Below, piece after piece: positions 1 to 8,597 of a stretch of 64,000 nucleotides of DNA. Source of the stretch: Polyangiaceae bacterium (GTDB taxonomy: Bacteria > Myxococcota_A > Polyangia > Polyangiales > Polyangiaceae); NCBI GenBank assembly GCA_041389725.1, contig JAWKRG010000004.1, positions 62,001 through 126,000 of the forward strand, read 5' to 3'. Numbering within the stretch: the stretch's first letter is position 1; each line of letters begins with the position of its first letter. The notes under the pieces were generated by a model. The model did no database searches. It was given only the letters and a program-made list of their open reading frames with translations, and had not been told where the DNA came from. A program made the position numbers and the translations under genes.

Positions 1-1216
1 CCGGCGGTACGTCCGCACAGCCCGGGACCTTCGGATCGGCCAGCTGCATGCCCGTTGTGTCGCTCGTGCCCCAGCAGCTCGTGAAGCTCTTGCTCACACC
101 CACGGGACCCTGAAGGGCGTGAAGGAATGCGTCGTAGGAGCTCGGAAGGCAGTTCTGGTCGACGCGTCGATCCGTCCCAAAGACGAGTTGCTTGGGATAC
201 GCTGCGACGAGCGCGCGCCCAGCGCAACCGGCTACGGCGAAGGCTTCGAAGCGAGCGGTGTCCGTCGACACCCCGGTGTCCAACATGCGGGTTAGACCAG
301 CGGCGTCCTTGGTCATGAAGCCCATATGAGCGACGATGAATCTCCGTCGCGCCTCGGGGGGAACGTGGCTGCCGAGCCATTCTGCCAAGAGCAGCTGGTG
401 CTCGCGTGTCACCTGCGCGCAGGGGGCCACCTGGCTAGTCGTCGGATCGTAGCAGGTAGTCGCGGCACCGTCGTAGGACGCTGCATGCGACACTATCGGA
501 ACTCGCAGCTCCTCCAGGATGTAGCGCAGGACCTCGCGCCAGGCCGGTTCCAGCGCTAGGTAGCGCACCGTTGGCTGTTGCATGCAGTCCGAGTTCGGCG
601 TCGAGCTGCCCGGCATCACTTGGCAGAATCCGTTGAAGCGATTCCAGCCGCCAAGGAAGTACCCCGCTTCCACGTCGCCGGACTCGAACTGCTTGCCAAT
701 GTGATCCTTGAACCCCAGGGCACCTTGCGTCACCCAGTTCTTCGCCTCCGCTTTGCACTTCGCCGCCCAAGCGTCGTCCAGCTTCTCTTGGTACAAGCAG
801 CGGAGTCCGACGAACGCGATCGCATTGGGCTCAGTGGCAGCTGTCGCCAGATAGGCGTCGTTGAGGCCCTCGAAGTAGTCCTGGAACTGAGGTTCGAACA
901 ACGAGTCGTTCACGCGCCAGTATTCGTTCGAGAGCAACACCGCCCGCCCCTCGCGCGCGGGCGCCAGCCCCGCAAAGCCGGAGAAGTCGCAGCAGCGCTG
1001 CCCCGAACACGCTGCTTCGGACAGCCCGCAATGCATGTGGGCGTCGATGAAAGCGGCTTGAGCCCACTCCGCGGGCGGTCTGACCCAAGGCTCTCCAGAA
1101 CCGTCCGTCCCGCCGGCGTCCGTACCGGCACTACTCGGACTTCCAGAGTGGCCGCAGGCCACTGCGAGGCCGAGGAGCGGGCCGGTGAGAACCGTGGTGA
1201 GGCGAGCCGACTTCAC
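1..1216 (-). CDS. Amidohydrolase-like lipoprotein, C-terminus cut by window edge
   Basis: I translated this reading frame by hand: it is open from a GTG at 1216 to the left edge (405 codons), with an in-frame stop just upstream of the GTG. The N-terminus is a lipoprotein signal (LGLAVAC, Cys21) followed by a Gly/Ser/Thr/Asp linker. The body begins with FIDAHMHCG near residue 57, the HxH metal-ligand pattern of the amidohydrolase (Amidohydro_2) superfamily. Later segments are VSHAASYDG, FIVAHMGF and LVFGTDRRVD, which fit the barrel histidines and the catalytic Asp near the C-terminus. Several Cys residues (CSGQRCCDF) suggest an exported, disulphide-bonded protein. By inference it is a secreted hydrolase or a metal-dependent lactonase/decarboxylase-like enzyme; the substrate is unknown. 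The gene is divergent from the esterase at 1268 with about 50 bp between them. Confidence 0.75.
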   Translation of the reverse strand, partial: MKSARLTTVLTGPLLGLAVACGHSGSPSSAGTDAGGTDGSGEPWVRPPAEWAQAAFIDAHMHCGLSEAACSGQRCCDFSGFAGLAPAREGRAVLLSNEYWRVNDSLFEPQFQDYFEGLNDAYLATAATEPNAIAFVGLRCLYQEKLDDAWAAKCKAEAKNWVTQGALGFKDHIGKQFESGDVEAGYFLGGWNRFNGFCQVMPGSSTPNSDCMQQPTVRYLALEPAWREVLRYILEELRVPIVSHAASYDGAATTCYDPTTSQVAPCAQVTREHQLLLAEWLGSHVPPEARRRFIVAHMGFMTKDAAGLTRMLDTGVSTDTARFEAFAVAGCAGRALVAAYPKQLVFGTDRRVDQNCLPSSYDAFLHALQGPVGVSKSFTSCWGTSDTTGMQLADPKVPGCADVPP

Positions 1217-1267
1217 GCGTCCAGCACTCTACGTCTGCTATCGCGCTCTCGCCAGGCTGTGGGGACC

Positions 1268-2611
1268 ATGCCTACGCGAGCAGATTCACCTTTACAAACG
1301 CCTTGGAAGATCCATCTTTGCGGCGCCGTGGCACTTTGGCTCGACCCGGTTCGGCCCTATCTCCCCTGGCTGTTTCTGGCCGTATCCCTGGCCGGGGCGG
1401 GGTTTACGCTCAATGCGCTTCGTCCCCTGAAGGGTGGGCGAGTGCTGCTCATCCCTGCGTTCCTGTCGTCGTGGATCGTGGGCGAAATGGTTGCGCACCA
1501 GTTCCTTTGGCAGCTGATGGCCACGGTGCTGTTCGTGTGGTTGGGCGCGTTGGCGGCGTGGCCGGGATGGGTCGCCCTGAGTCTGACGGCGATCTCGTGG
1601 ATCGCGCTGGTTGCGATGTGGCTCAGCGCACGCCGGGCGGAGGGCGTGGTTCGTGGCGCCCTGGCCGAACTGGCTCCCTTCGACGAATGGCCGCGGGTGC
1701 CCTGGACCAAGCTGGTGACCCCGCTGCTGATGGGCCGTCGCGGTGTGAAGCGTACGCGTGGCGTCGAATACGCGCGCGTCGGCAAGAAGCGACTGCTGCT
1801 CGACGTCTACGAACCCGCGTCCCCAGGCCGCAAGAGACCAGCCGTGCTGCAGATCCACGGCGGGGGCTGGGTGCTCGGCAGTCGGCGCGATCAGGGTTTG
1901 CCCTTGCTCTATCACCTGGCCAGCCACGGCTGGGTCGGCTTCAACGTCGACTATCGTCTCAGTCCACGAGCCACGTTTCCTGATCACCTGGTGGACATCA
2001 AACGTGCCCTCGCATGGATTCGGGAGCACGCGGACGAGTACGGCGTCGACCCCGATTTCGTGGTGGTGACGGGCGGTTCTGCGGGCGGGCATCTGACGGC
2101 GATGATGGCGTTGACGCAGAACGACCCGAGCTACCAGCCGGGGTTCGAGTCCGCGGACACGCGAGTGCAAGCTGCCGTGCCGTTCTATGGAGTGTATTGC
2201 TTCGTCGATCGTTTCAAGCTCCATGGGCCCGAGTTCTTCTCGATGCTCCTCGAGCCCTTGGTGATGAAGGCCAAACTGGCGAAAGAGCCCGAGAAGTTCC
2301 ACAAGGCATCGCCTCTTGATCAAGTGAACGAAGACGCGCCGCCCTTCTTCGTGATCCACGGGGATCGCGACACCCTCGCCCCGGTGCAGTACGCGCGAGA
2401 GCTCGTCAGGCTGCTCCGTGAGCGTTCCCACGCTCCCGTGGTCTATGCCGAGTTGCCTGGAGCCCAGCACGCCTTCGACATCTTCTACTCACCGCGCAGC
2501 GTGCGCGTCGTCGAAGGCGTCGAGCGCTTCTTGAGCCGCACCTACGCAACGTGGCAAACGACCCACGACTCCGCCTCTACCAGCGCACCCCCCCAGCACG
2601 CCATCGAGTGA
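1268..2611 (+). CDS. Membrane-anchored alpha/beta-hydrolase (esterase/lipase, HSL/BD-FAE type)
   Basis: 447 aa. The ATG at 1268 is preceded by GGGGA and fits the start of the divergent neighbour; longer versions of the frame run through the amidohydrolase gene and were rejected. Residues about 28-120 hold three or four hydrophobic segments. The hydrolase domain follows from about residue 165: oxyanion-hole HGGGW at 197-201, nucleophile elbow GGSAGG with Ser271, acid in HGDRD near 364-368 and His401 in AQHAFD. This is the HGGG/GXSXG arrangement of the hormone-sensitive-lipase and BD-FAE families, which hydrolyse carboxyl esters. The N-terminal membrane module is extra compared with the usual soluble enzymes of about 300 aa, so the domain is probably membrane-tethered. 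The SMI1 gene starts 3 bp downstream. The substrate is not predictable. Confidence 0.88.
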   Translation: MPTRADSPLQTPWKIHLCGAVALWLDPVRPYLPWLFLAVSLAGAGFTLNALRPLKGGRVLLIPAFLSSWIVGEMVAHQFLWQLMATVLFVWLGALAAWPGWVALSLTAISWIALVAMWLSARRAEGVVRGALAELAPFDEWPRVPWTKLVTPLLMGRRGVKRTRGVEYARVGKKRLLLDVYEPASPGRKRPAVLQIHGGGWVLGSRRDQGLPLLYHLASHGWVGFNVDYRLSPRATFPDHLVDIKRALAWIREHADEYGVDPDFVVVTGGSAGGHLTAMMALTQNDPSYQPGFESADTRVQAAVPFYGVYCFVDRFKLHGPEFFSMLLEPLVMKAKLAKEPEKFHKASPLDQVNEDAPPFFVIHGDRDTLAPVQYARELVRLLRERSHAPVVYAELPGAQHAFDIFYSPRSVRVVEGVERFLSRTYATWQTTHDSASTSAPPQHAIE

Positions 2612-2614
2612 CCC

Positions 2615-3184
2615 ATGGGTATCGGCGACGACATCAAACAGATTGCGAGTTGGTTCGAGCTGCACGCGCCGCCGCTGCACCAACGGCTCGAAGCAGGCGC
2701 GCCGCCCGACGTCGCTACGTCGTTGGCCGCTGAACTCGGTGTCGAGATTCCCGAGGACTTCGCTGAGTACCTGCTCGCCTGCAACGGAACGCTGGCGTTT
2801 TTCGAGTACTCGGGCCTGACGCCAATCGAGATCGCTCGGGTACGAAACCAATGGGAGGAAGCGCGCAAGCGGGGTGCGTTCGATCAGGCCGAGCCACCGG
2901 ACGACGATCGGGGCATCTTCGCCGAGACACATTGGCACAGTGCCTGGATTCCGTTTGCTGAAGATGGGGGTGGCAACCTGTTCCTGATCGATCTTGCGCC
3001 TGGAACGGGCGGCAAGGTCGGCCAGGTCTTGCGTTGGGAGATCGGCGGCGGCCCTTGCTGCTGGGGCGTGCGAAGCTTTGGCCAGTATCTCGAACGTTAT
3101 CGCGAGTTGCTCCTCGCGGGTGGCTACACCTTCGACGCCGACAGCCATACCTTCGACGGCTGGAACGACGACGAACGACCCTAG
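2615..3184 (+). CDS. SMI1/KNR4 (SUKH) family protein
   Basis: 189 aa starting 3 bp after the esterase stop, so probably co-transcribed with it. The frame has the SMI1/KNR4 pattern: ELGVEIPEDFAEYLLACNG near residue 40, a central WIPFAEDGGGNLFLIDL, and a C-terminal SFGQYLERYRELLLAG helix. SUKH-superfamily proteins occur as immunity proteins to secreted toxins or as general binding modules. No toxin gene lies beside this one, so an immunity role is not supported here; an orphan or regulatory role is equally likely. The family call is firm and the function is not. Confidence 0.8.
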   Translation: MGIGDDIKQIASWFELHAPPLHQRLEAGAPPDVATSLAAELGVEIPEDFAEYLLACNGTLAFFEYSGLTPIEIARVRNQWEEARKRGAFDQAEPPDDDRGIFAETHWHSAWIPFAEDGGGNLFLIDLAPGTGGKVGQVLRWEIGGGPCCWGVRSFGQYLERYRELLLAGGYTFDADSHTFDGWNDDERP

Positions 3185-3349
3185 CGCCTCACGCGATTTG
3201 CCCGATGCATCCCGGGCAGTCGCTTCCCCAGCACGTGCCCGCACCTGTCGCATCCCGATCGTGGTCCCTTGACGCAGGCGAGCGGGATTGCCACCGACCC
3301 TGTTCCGTCGTGACCAAAGATTCGGGGTGGCCGCGGCGTTTCATTGGCA

Positions 3350-4545
3350 ATGGAGAACCCGCCCCTGGCCGTGCGCGCCAGCAACCGAGAAACAGCCGTC
3401 CGCAGTGTCGTGTGCTTGATGGCGGGTGCCTGCCTTGCCATCGCCGCGCTGCGCTACGCGGTCTACGACATCATGTTGACCGAGCAGCTGATGCGTATCG
3501 CGGCCGGAGCGCCGCAGTCGTCACTTGTTGGATGCTTCGTCAGCGGCGCACGCTTTTGTTCCGGGCTGCACAAACCAGCGATCCCGACGAAGCTCGAGCT
3601 TTGGCCGCGTTCCCCAGCCCGAACGCGATCTCGGCAGGGCTCGCCGCGATCGGCGTTGGCACCAGCTGCCTGCGACTGCGCGCCGCCATCGAGGCGTTTC
3701 TGATCCTCCCGACTCACGAGCGGCGTGCCGAGCAACTCGGCGCGCACTTTGACCAGACGACGGCTACTCTGGAGCGGAGCATCGCGGAATGCGGCGCGGC
3801 TTTCGTCGCTGCGGCGATCCTGCTGTCGTTGTCATTGCTGCTCCCGGCGTTGCGCCGACGCGCCATCTCGACGCGAGCCTTCGCCTGGGCTGCGCCCTCT
3901 CGATTCACGACGGTGACCGTCGTGATCGTTTGCGCCCTTGGGGTTGCGCTTTCCGTGGTCCGCGCCGCACCGCTGGTGGCGGAAAGCGACGACCCCATCC
4001 CCATGAGCCACACCTTCGCGAATGCGAGTCTGGGCTTCGCTCCCCAAGTTGGGGTGCAGGGAATCGGTTCCGACGCTCTTCCCGACGCCCCGTGGCTAGT
4101 CTTGAGCCAGGCTGATGCTAGCTTGGACGGTGCGTCCCTCAACGGCCCGGCGGAATGCGAAGCCATCCTTCGCGCGAAGAGGATGTTGCATCAGCAGCTC
4201 TTTCCGGGTCAGCCTGCTCCCACGGCACTGCTGCTGACGGTCATGCCCAAGGTCTCGGCGCACAGGTTGTTCGCCTTCTTGGCCGCTGCTCGTCGCAGCG
4301 GACGACGAACGGTGACCTTCGCGCTTGGTGATCTGCGCACCCTGGAACGACCGGTGCTGGGCAAGCTGCAGGGCGTCCGCTTCACCGGGCTCCGCGCGCA
4401 TCTCGGCGCAGACGCCGCGCTCTGCGAGCCTGGTCAGAGGGTGGTGGTCACGGCCGTGAAGGGTTCCGGCATCAAAGCCGCGACGCTGTTGCAGGCTTGG
4501 CTTTCGAGTCCACGACGGCCTTGCCTGACCCTTGGCGGCCAGTAG
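3350..4545 (+). CDS. Hypothetical membrane protein, probable frameshift near 3570-3585
   Basis: Two overlapping frames appear to be halves of one gene. From the ATG at 3350 frame 2 reads MENPPLAVRAS and then a hydrophobic helix (VVCLMAGACLAIAAL), with good third-position G+C until about 3580. From there coding character moves to frame 1, which continues as SDPDEARALAAFPSP through one or two further hydrophobic helices (AAAILLSLSLLLPAL; VTVVIVCALGVALSVV) to the stop at 4545. The switch lies near an AAA run (CACAAACC), so it may be a sequencing indel or a true disruption. If intact, an alternative start is the ATG at 3532 (337 aa). The soluble C-terminal part resembles nothing I recognise. Membership as a single gene is inferred. 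Confidence 0.5.
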
Positions 4546-4550
4546 CCTGC

Positions 4551-4645
4551 GCCACAATAAACAATTCTAAAAAAGGCAAGTACTCAACATAAACTAACTA
4601 AATCAATAGCTAAAATATATATCCAATCAATGCTAAATTAGGTCG
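4551..4645 (+). promoter_or_regulatory. Very AT-rich leader upstream of the HipA-like kinase gene
   Basis: The roughly 90 bp before the ATG at 4646 are about one quarter G+C by hand count, in a window that is otherwise strongly G+C-rich. The stretch contains A6 and TAAAATATATAT runs that could act as promoter elements. No clear inverted-repeat operator was found. The composition suggests an acquired or autoregulated promoter. Confidence 0.5.
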
Positions 4646-6004
4646 ATGCCACGCCGTGCCAAGCTCGATTCTGACGTCGTATGGGCGCGGATTTGCCGGG
4701 CGCTGGTGCGCGGTCCCGCGTCCGCTGCGGACCTCGCGCGCTGGGCGGACATCTCGCAACCCAGCTTCGCTCGCCTCGCCGCGCAGCACGACAGTGAGTT
4801 GCTGAGGGCGGGGCGTGCCCGCGCGACGCGATACGCCCTGTTGCGACAGGTCACGGACATTTCGCAGCCTCTGCCGATCTACGAGATCGACACGAAGGGA
4901 CGGTCGCACCAGTTGGCTGAGCTGAACCTGGTGTTCCCTGGAGGGTGCTACGTGCGAGGTGCCGTCGAGAGCGTCTCATCGGAGTTCTTCGGCGACCAGC
5001 CGTACTTCCTCCACGACCTTCGACCGTCCGGATTCCTGGGGCGCCTCGTACCCGATCAACACCCGGAGCTACAACTGCCGGCGGACGTTCGCCTGTGGTC
5101 GGGGGAGCAAACGCTGCGCTATCTCTCCAAGTTCGGATCGGACGCTCCGGGCAACTTGATTGTCGGCGACGGTGCTTTGGCTCGGTACCGCAAGTCCGTC
5201 GTTGCGAGCAACGTGGTGCCGGTCGATCAGCGGTTGGCTCGCTATCCTCAGCTTGCCGCCGACGTGCTGGGCGCAACACCGCCCGGGTCCTCCGCAGGTG
5301 GCGAGCAACCCAAGTTCTTGGTGTCGTTGGACCCAGACCCGATCGCGGTGCTGGTGAAGTTCTCGCCGCCCACCGATACTGCGGTGGGACGCCGCTACGC
5401 CGATCTGTTGGTGGCCGAGCACGTGGCCCACCAAGTGCTTGCACGTGCGAATTGTGCGGCCGCGCGATCCGAACTCCTCGAGGCCGAGAGCCGCATTTTC
5501 CTGCAAGTGACGCGATTCGATCGCACGCCCGAGGGTGGGCGCCGCGGCGTGATCTCCTTCGAAGCACTCGACGCGGAGTTCGTGGGCAAGGGCACGACTT
5601 GGAGTGACATCGCGCGCGCCCTCGGCGAGCAGCGACGACTGGACGCCGACGCGGTGCAGGAAGTGGAATGGAGGGAGCAATTCGGCGCCTGGATCGGCAA
5701 CACCGACATGCATCCTGGGAACCTGTCCCTGTTCACTGTGGCGCTGCGTCCCGCAGGTCTGGCGCCTGTGTATGACATGGTGCCGATGCAGTACGCCCCT
5801 CATCAGGGGAACCTCGTCACGCGACCACTCGTGCCGGCGAAGCCTCACCCCCGTGTCGCTGACGTTTGGGCGGACGCCGGCAGAGTCGCGCGGACTTTCT
5901 GGGAAACCCTGGCGCGCCATCCCCTGTTGTCTGACGCCTTCCAGCGGACGGCGATGGAGAACGCTGCGCTGGTCGATCGCACGCTGCAGGACTTCACGCA
6001 CTAG
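4646..6004 (+). CDS. HipA-family kinase of the YjjJ type with N-terminal winged-helix domain
   Basis: 452 aa. Residues about 1-75 form a predicted winged-helix DNA-binding region (GPASAADLARWADISQ). The rest is the HipA fold: SSAGGEQPKFL near residue 213 (the SxGGxxPK loop), VLVKFSPP, the catalytic-loop NTDMHPGNLSLF and YDMVPMQY with the metal-binding Asp. HipA kinases phosphorylate Ser/Thr on aminoacyl-tRNA synthetases or other targets. YjjJ-like members carry the DNA-binding part in the same chain instead of a separate HipB antitoxin, and no hipB-like gene lies on either side here. It is a monocistronic gene behind the AT-rich leader. Toxicity and target are unknown. Confidence 0.85.
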   Translation: MPRRAKLDSDVVWARICRALVRGPASAADLARWADISQPSFARLAAQHDSELLRAGRARATRYALLRQVTDISQPLPIYEIDTKGRSHQLAELNLVFPGGCYVRGAVESVSSEFFGDQPYFLHDLRPSGFLGRLVPDQHPELQLPADVRLWSGEQTLRYLSKFGSDAPGNLIVGDGALARYRKSVVASNVVPVDQRLARYPQLAADVLGATPPGSSAGGEQPKFLVSLDPDPIAVLVKFSPPTDTAVGRRYADLLVAEHVAHQVLARANCAAARSELLEAESRIFLQVTRFDRTPEGGRRGVISFEALDAEFVGKGTTWSDIARALGEQRRLDADAVQEVEWREQFGAWIGNTDMHPGNLSLFTVALRPAGLAPVYDMVPMQYAPHQGNLVTRPLVPAKPHPRVADVWADAGRVARTFWETLARHPLLSDAFQRTAMENAALVDRTLQDFTH

Positions 6005-6103
6005 GAGTTTCCGACACCGCTCGCTTGGTGCGTTACGGGCCGATCGCGCGCGAGTTGATTCCCAGCGAGCCCTCCATCGCGTTCATGCGCGCCCACCCTC
6101 GTC

Positions 6104-6586
6104 TTACAGATGTTCTTGCAGCGTTGCGCGGTCCACGGCGATGGTGTTCGCCTCCGCCAACGTGTCTGCCAGCATGTAGACCTTGGAGATCAGGAAGCGG
6201 TCTCCCTTCTCGGCGCGCATCGTCACGCCCTTGAAGGGTTTGCCGTTGCCGCGTGTGCCGTCGTAGGTGCCCTGGGTAACCGTCCAGCCGGCGGGCTCGA
6301 GGAAGGCCTTGTACTGCGCGACCACCGCCTCGGGCTGCATGTTGGGGTGGATGGTGTGCATGTTTGCCACGCAGTCCTTGTCGCCGATCTCGCAACGCAG
6401 GTTGGGATCCACGAAGTCGCCGATGGCAGAGTGACCTTCGACGTCGCAGCTGTGCGCGCCCTTGGTCATGGCCGCGACGTCGCCGAAAGCCGTCTTCTTG
6501 CCCTCGCTGCCGAGATCGCACTTGTGCTTGGAGCAACCGGAGGCGACGAGGATCAAGAACAGGCTCGTGAGTAGGGACTTCGACAT
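6104..6586 (-). CDS. Hypothetical lipoprotein
   Basis: 160 aa from the ATG at 6586. The signal ends in LILVASGCSK, a lipobox with Cys at about residue 18. The mature part has conserved-looking Cys residues (KCDLGS, HSCDV, LRCEIGDKDC) and no domain I recognise. It lies convergent with the YjjJ gene and divergent from the Uma2 gene. Probable outer-membrane or periplasmic lipoprotein. Confidence 0.65.
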   Translation of the reverse strand: MSKSLLTSLFLILVASGCSKHKCDLGSEGKKTAFGDVAAMTKGAHSCDVEGHSAIGDFVDPNLRCEIGDKDCVANMHTIHPNMQPEAVVAQYKAFLEPAGWTVTQGTYDGTRGNGKPFKGVTMRAEKGDRFLISKVYMLADTLAEANTIAVDRATLQEHL

Positions 6587-6790
6587 CGTGCCGCCCAATA
6601 CGGACACCCAGGGTCAGGTCTTCCCGCCTGCACGGTGGTTGCTGAACGTTGCCGACGGGGAAGTCGTCGAGTCTTCCGACACGCCGAGTGGACACAATCC
6701 CCGCGGTCTAGCGTGACTCTCGAGCGCGCAACCACAACTGCGCCAGCTAGCGAGGAACTCGAAAACGCACTAGATTTGGCGACGAAGCCC

Positions 6791-7351
6791 ATGACCACGG
6801 CAGCACACCTCGCCTTCACGCCTTTCGACCAGTATCTGGCTTTGGAAGCGACGAGCGAGGAAAAGCACGAGTGGATCAATGGCTACGTGTACGCGATGTC
6901 GCGCGGCACTCCGGAACACGGCCGACTCACCGCGGCGATCGTTCGTGCGCTTCCGCAGACTGAAGACTGCCGAGTCTACTCCTCGGACACGTTGCTCTAC
7001 GTGGAAGCCGCGCGCCATTCGACCTATGCTGACGCGAGCATCGTGTGCGGGGCGGTCATCACCTACGGCGCGAAGGACAAGAACGGAAAGAGTCTCGGCG
7101 AGGCCATTGCGAATCCGACCGTGGTCGTCGAAGTGCTCTCGAAGTCGACGGAACGTCGTGATCGCCACGAACGGTTCACCCTGTTTCAGCAACTCGGCTC
7201 GTTGCAGGAGTACGTGCTGGTGTCCCAGGAGCAGCGGCAGATTGAAGTCCGCAGGCGCCGGGGGCGAGGCTGGGATAGCGAAACTCGGCGAACGGGCGAG
7301 AGCATCGAAATCCACGGGCACCAGATTCGCGTCGACTCCATCTACGACTAG
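6791..7351 (+). CDS. Uma2-family (DUF820) PD-(D/E)XK nuclease-fold protein
   Basis: 186 aa from the ATG at 6791. The order of motifs is typical of Uma2: EEKHEWINGYVYAMSRGTPEHG at the N-terminus, the acidic position in TYADASIVCG, then NPTVVVEVLSKST with the ExK-like core, and a C-terminal YVLVSQEQRQIEVRRR strand. Uma2 proteins are expanded in Myxococcota, Cyanobacteria and Deinococcus and have the restriction-endonuclease fold; their biological role is not established. A second, diverged member lies at 41494-42069. Confidence 0.85.
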   Translation: MTTAAHLAFTPFDQYLALEATSEEKHEWINGYVYAMSRGTPEHGRLTAAIVRALPQTEDCRVYSSDTLLYVEAARHSTYADASIVCGAVITYGAKDKNGKSLGEAIANPTVVVEVLSKSTERRDRHERFTLFQQLGSLQEYVLVSQEQRQIEVRRRRGRGWDSETRRTGESIEIHGHQIRVDSIYD

Positions 7352-7404
7352 GGAGGGGGCATCATCACGACGCGCGAGCCTCTACGAGCCACGGGGAGAG
7401 GAGA

Positions 7405-8556
7405 CTACAGGCACGTGTCAGCTGGCTTGTTGAGGACCTGAGACCACAGGACTTCGATCTTCTTCGTGCCGCCGCCGGCTTGGGGCTCCGTGCGGGTGTA
7501 GCGGAATGCTCCCAGGGACGCATCGAACTGCATGCGGACTCCCTTGGCGTCGCCTTTGATCGTCAGGGCGGTGAGGTTGTTGGCGCAGGTGCCCCTTAGC
7601 TCGGACTCGTAGGTCTTCGACGAGGGAGCGCTGCCGGGCTCGGCCACCGCAAACGTGATGGAATCGTACATGTCCCCGCTCGACACGGCTTGGAAGATGC
7701 AAGTAGCGGCCGAGCCGAGGGGTCCGCTGGCTTTGACGTCGCTGATGTTGGGTTTGGTGGCACCGCCGCCGCCGATACTGATCGAGACAGCACCGCCAAA
7801 AGTGAGGTCGTCGATCGGCACCGCCGGTTTCAGGGGGAGGTAGGTCGGATCCGTGGACGCAACGAAGGTCCCGAAGTCCACTGGTTTGCAGGCGCAGCCT
7901 GTGGGACAGGAGCCGGCCAGCCCCTTCTCGAAGGTTGCCACGGAGCCAGAGACTTTGAACTCGAACTTCTCGCCAGCAATGGTGACGTTGTCCCCGTGCA
8001 GCGACGTGGAGAACGAACTGGTCCTGGCCGGGCCCAGGACGAGCAACTCGTCGCCTTTGCCACCTGTCGCGCTGGGTAGAAATAGCTTGGCAGTGGCGTA
8101 GGACGTCCCCTTCAGCATGTCCTCATAGAGCGCTGCGCCGTCGATGCCCTGTTCGAGCGCAAGGGAGAGGTCGCTAGCCTGCGCGCTTCCTTCGCCCGCC
8201 CAGTTGGTGGGATTTGCGATCGTGAAGGCGAATGACTGAACCGGGAACAAGACCGGACTACCGCTACCCACTGGGACCTCGAGAAAACCAGCGACGGTGG
8301 ACCCCGGCGTCCCGGAATCCGCGCCTGCGTCAGCGCCGCCCGCACCGCCACTGCCCGCGTCGGAGCCCGGTCCCGCGGGTCCTTGAGGCCCTTGCGGTCC
8401 TTGAGGCCCTTGCGGTCCTTCTGGGCCGGCTGGCCCGGTATCGCCCTGCGGCCCTGCAGGTCCTTGGAGCCCGTCAGCCCCAGAGCAGGCGAACACCAAG
8501 CACGAAACGACTACAGAACCAGCAACCAGGGTGAGCGTACGCATAGTTCTTGACAT
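7405..8556 (-). CDS. Lipoprotein with collagen-like Gly-X-Y stalk and possible Hcp-like domains
   Basis: 383 aa; the ATG at 8544 (MRTLTL) is an alternative start. A lipobox (CLVFACSG) precedes about ten Gly-X-Y triplets (GPAGPQGDTGPAGPEGPQ and onward) and a Gly/Ala/Ser/Asp linker. The globular part appears to hold two related segments. The first contains FAFTIANPTNWAGEG, then SDLSLALEQGIDGAALYEDM and SYATAKLFL. The second contains KPNISDVKASGPLGSAATC, IFQAVSSGDMYDSITFAV and a C-terminal LWSQVL. The order of elements recalls the type VI secretion tube protein Hcp, but this is by eye only. No T6SS genes are nearby. It probably sits on the cell surface with the collagen-like part as a spacer. 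Confidence 0.72.
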   Translation of the reverse strand: MSRTMRTLTLVAGSVVVSCLVFACSGADGLQGPAGPQGDTGPAGPEGPQGPQGPQGPQGPAGPGSDAGSGGAGGADAGADSGTPGSTVAGFLEVPVGSGSPVLFPVQSFAFTIANPTNWAGEGSAQASDLSLALEQGIDGAALYEDMLKGTSYATAKLFLPSATGGKGDELLVLGPARTSSFSTSLHGDNVTIAGEKFEFKVSGSVATFEKGLAGSCPTGCACKPVDFGTFVASTDPTYLPLKPAVPIDDLTFGGAVSISIGGGGATKPNISDVKASGPLGSAATCIFQAVSSGDMYDSITFAVAEPGSAPSSKTYESELRGTCANNLTALTIKGDAKGVRMQFDASLGAFRYTRTEPQAGGGTKKIEVLWSQVLNKPADTCL

Positions 8557-8566
8557 ATATCATGTC
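8552..8566. promoter_or_regulatory. Short palindrome at the start of the collagen-like lipoprotein gene
   Basis: GACATATATCATGTC is a GACAT/ATGTC dyad around an AT-rich centre. It covers the first candidate ATG (8556) and lies just upstream of the second (8544). It may be an operator or part of a promoter, in which case the ATG at 8544 is the true start. No functional evidence. Confidence 0.3.
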
Positions 8567-8597
8567 GCGCAAGCTCCCGGCTACGGGCATTCGAGGG

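Noticed and set aside
578..1267. N-terminal extension of the esterase frame
   Set aside because: It runs antisense through the amidohydrolase-like gene, has no hydrolase or signal features, and a good ATG with ribosome site exists at 1268.
1292..2470. 392-codon open frame antisense to the esterase
   Set aside because: Shadow of a high-G+C gene; rich in His, Arg and Gln without domain features, while the plus strand has a complete catalytic triad.
2615..3184. Toxin-immunity locus around the SMI1/KNR4 protein
   Set aside because: No polymorphic toxin, Rhs or secretion gene lies near; family membership alone is not enough.
4646..6004. Classical hipBA toxin-antitoxin pair
   Set aside because: No separate HipB-like gene upstream or downstream; the DNA-binding part is within the same chain (YjjJ type).
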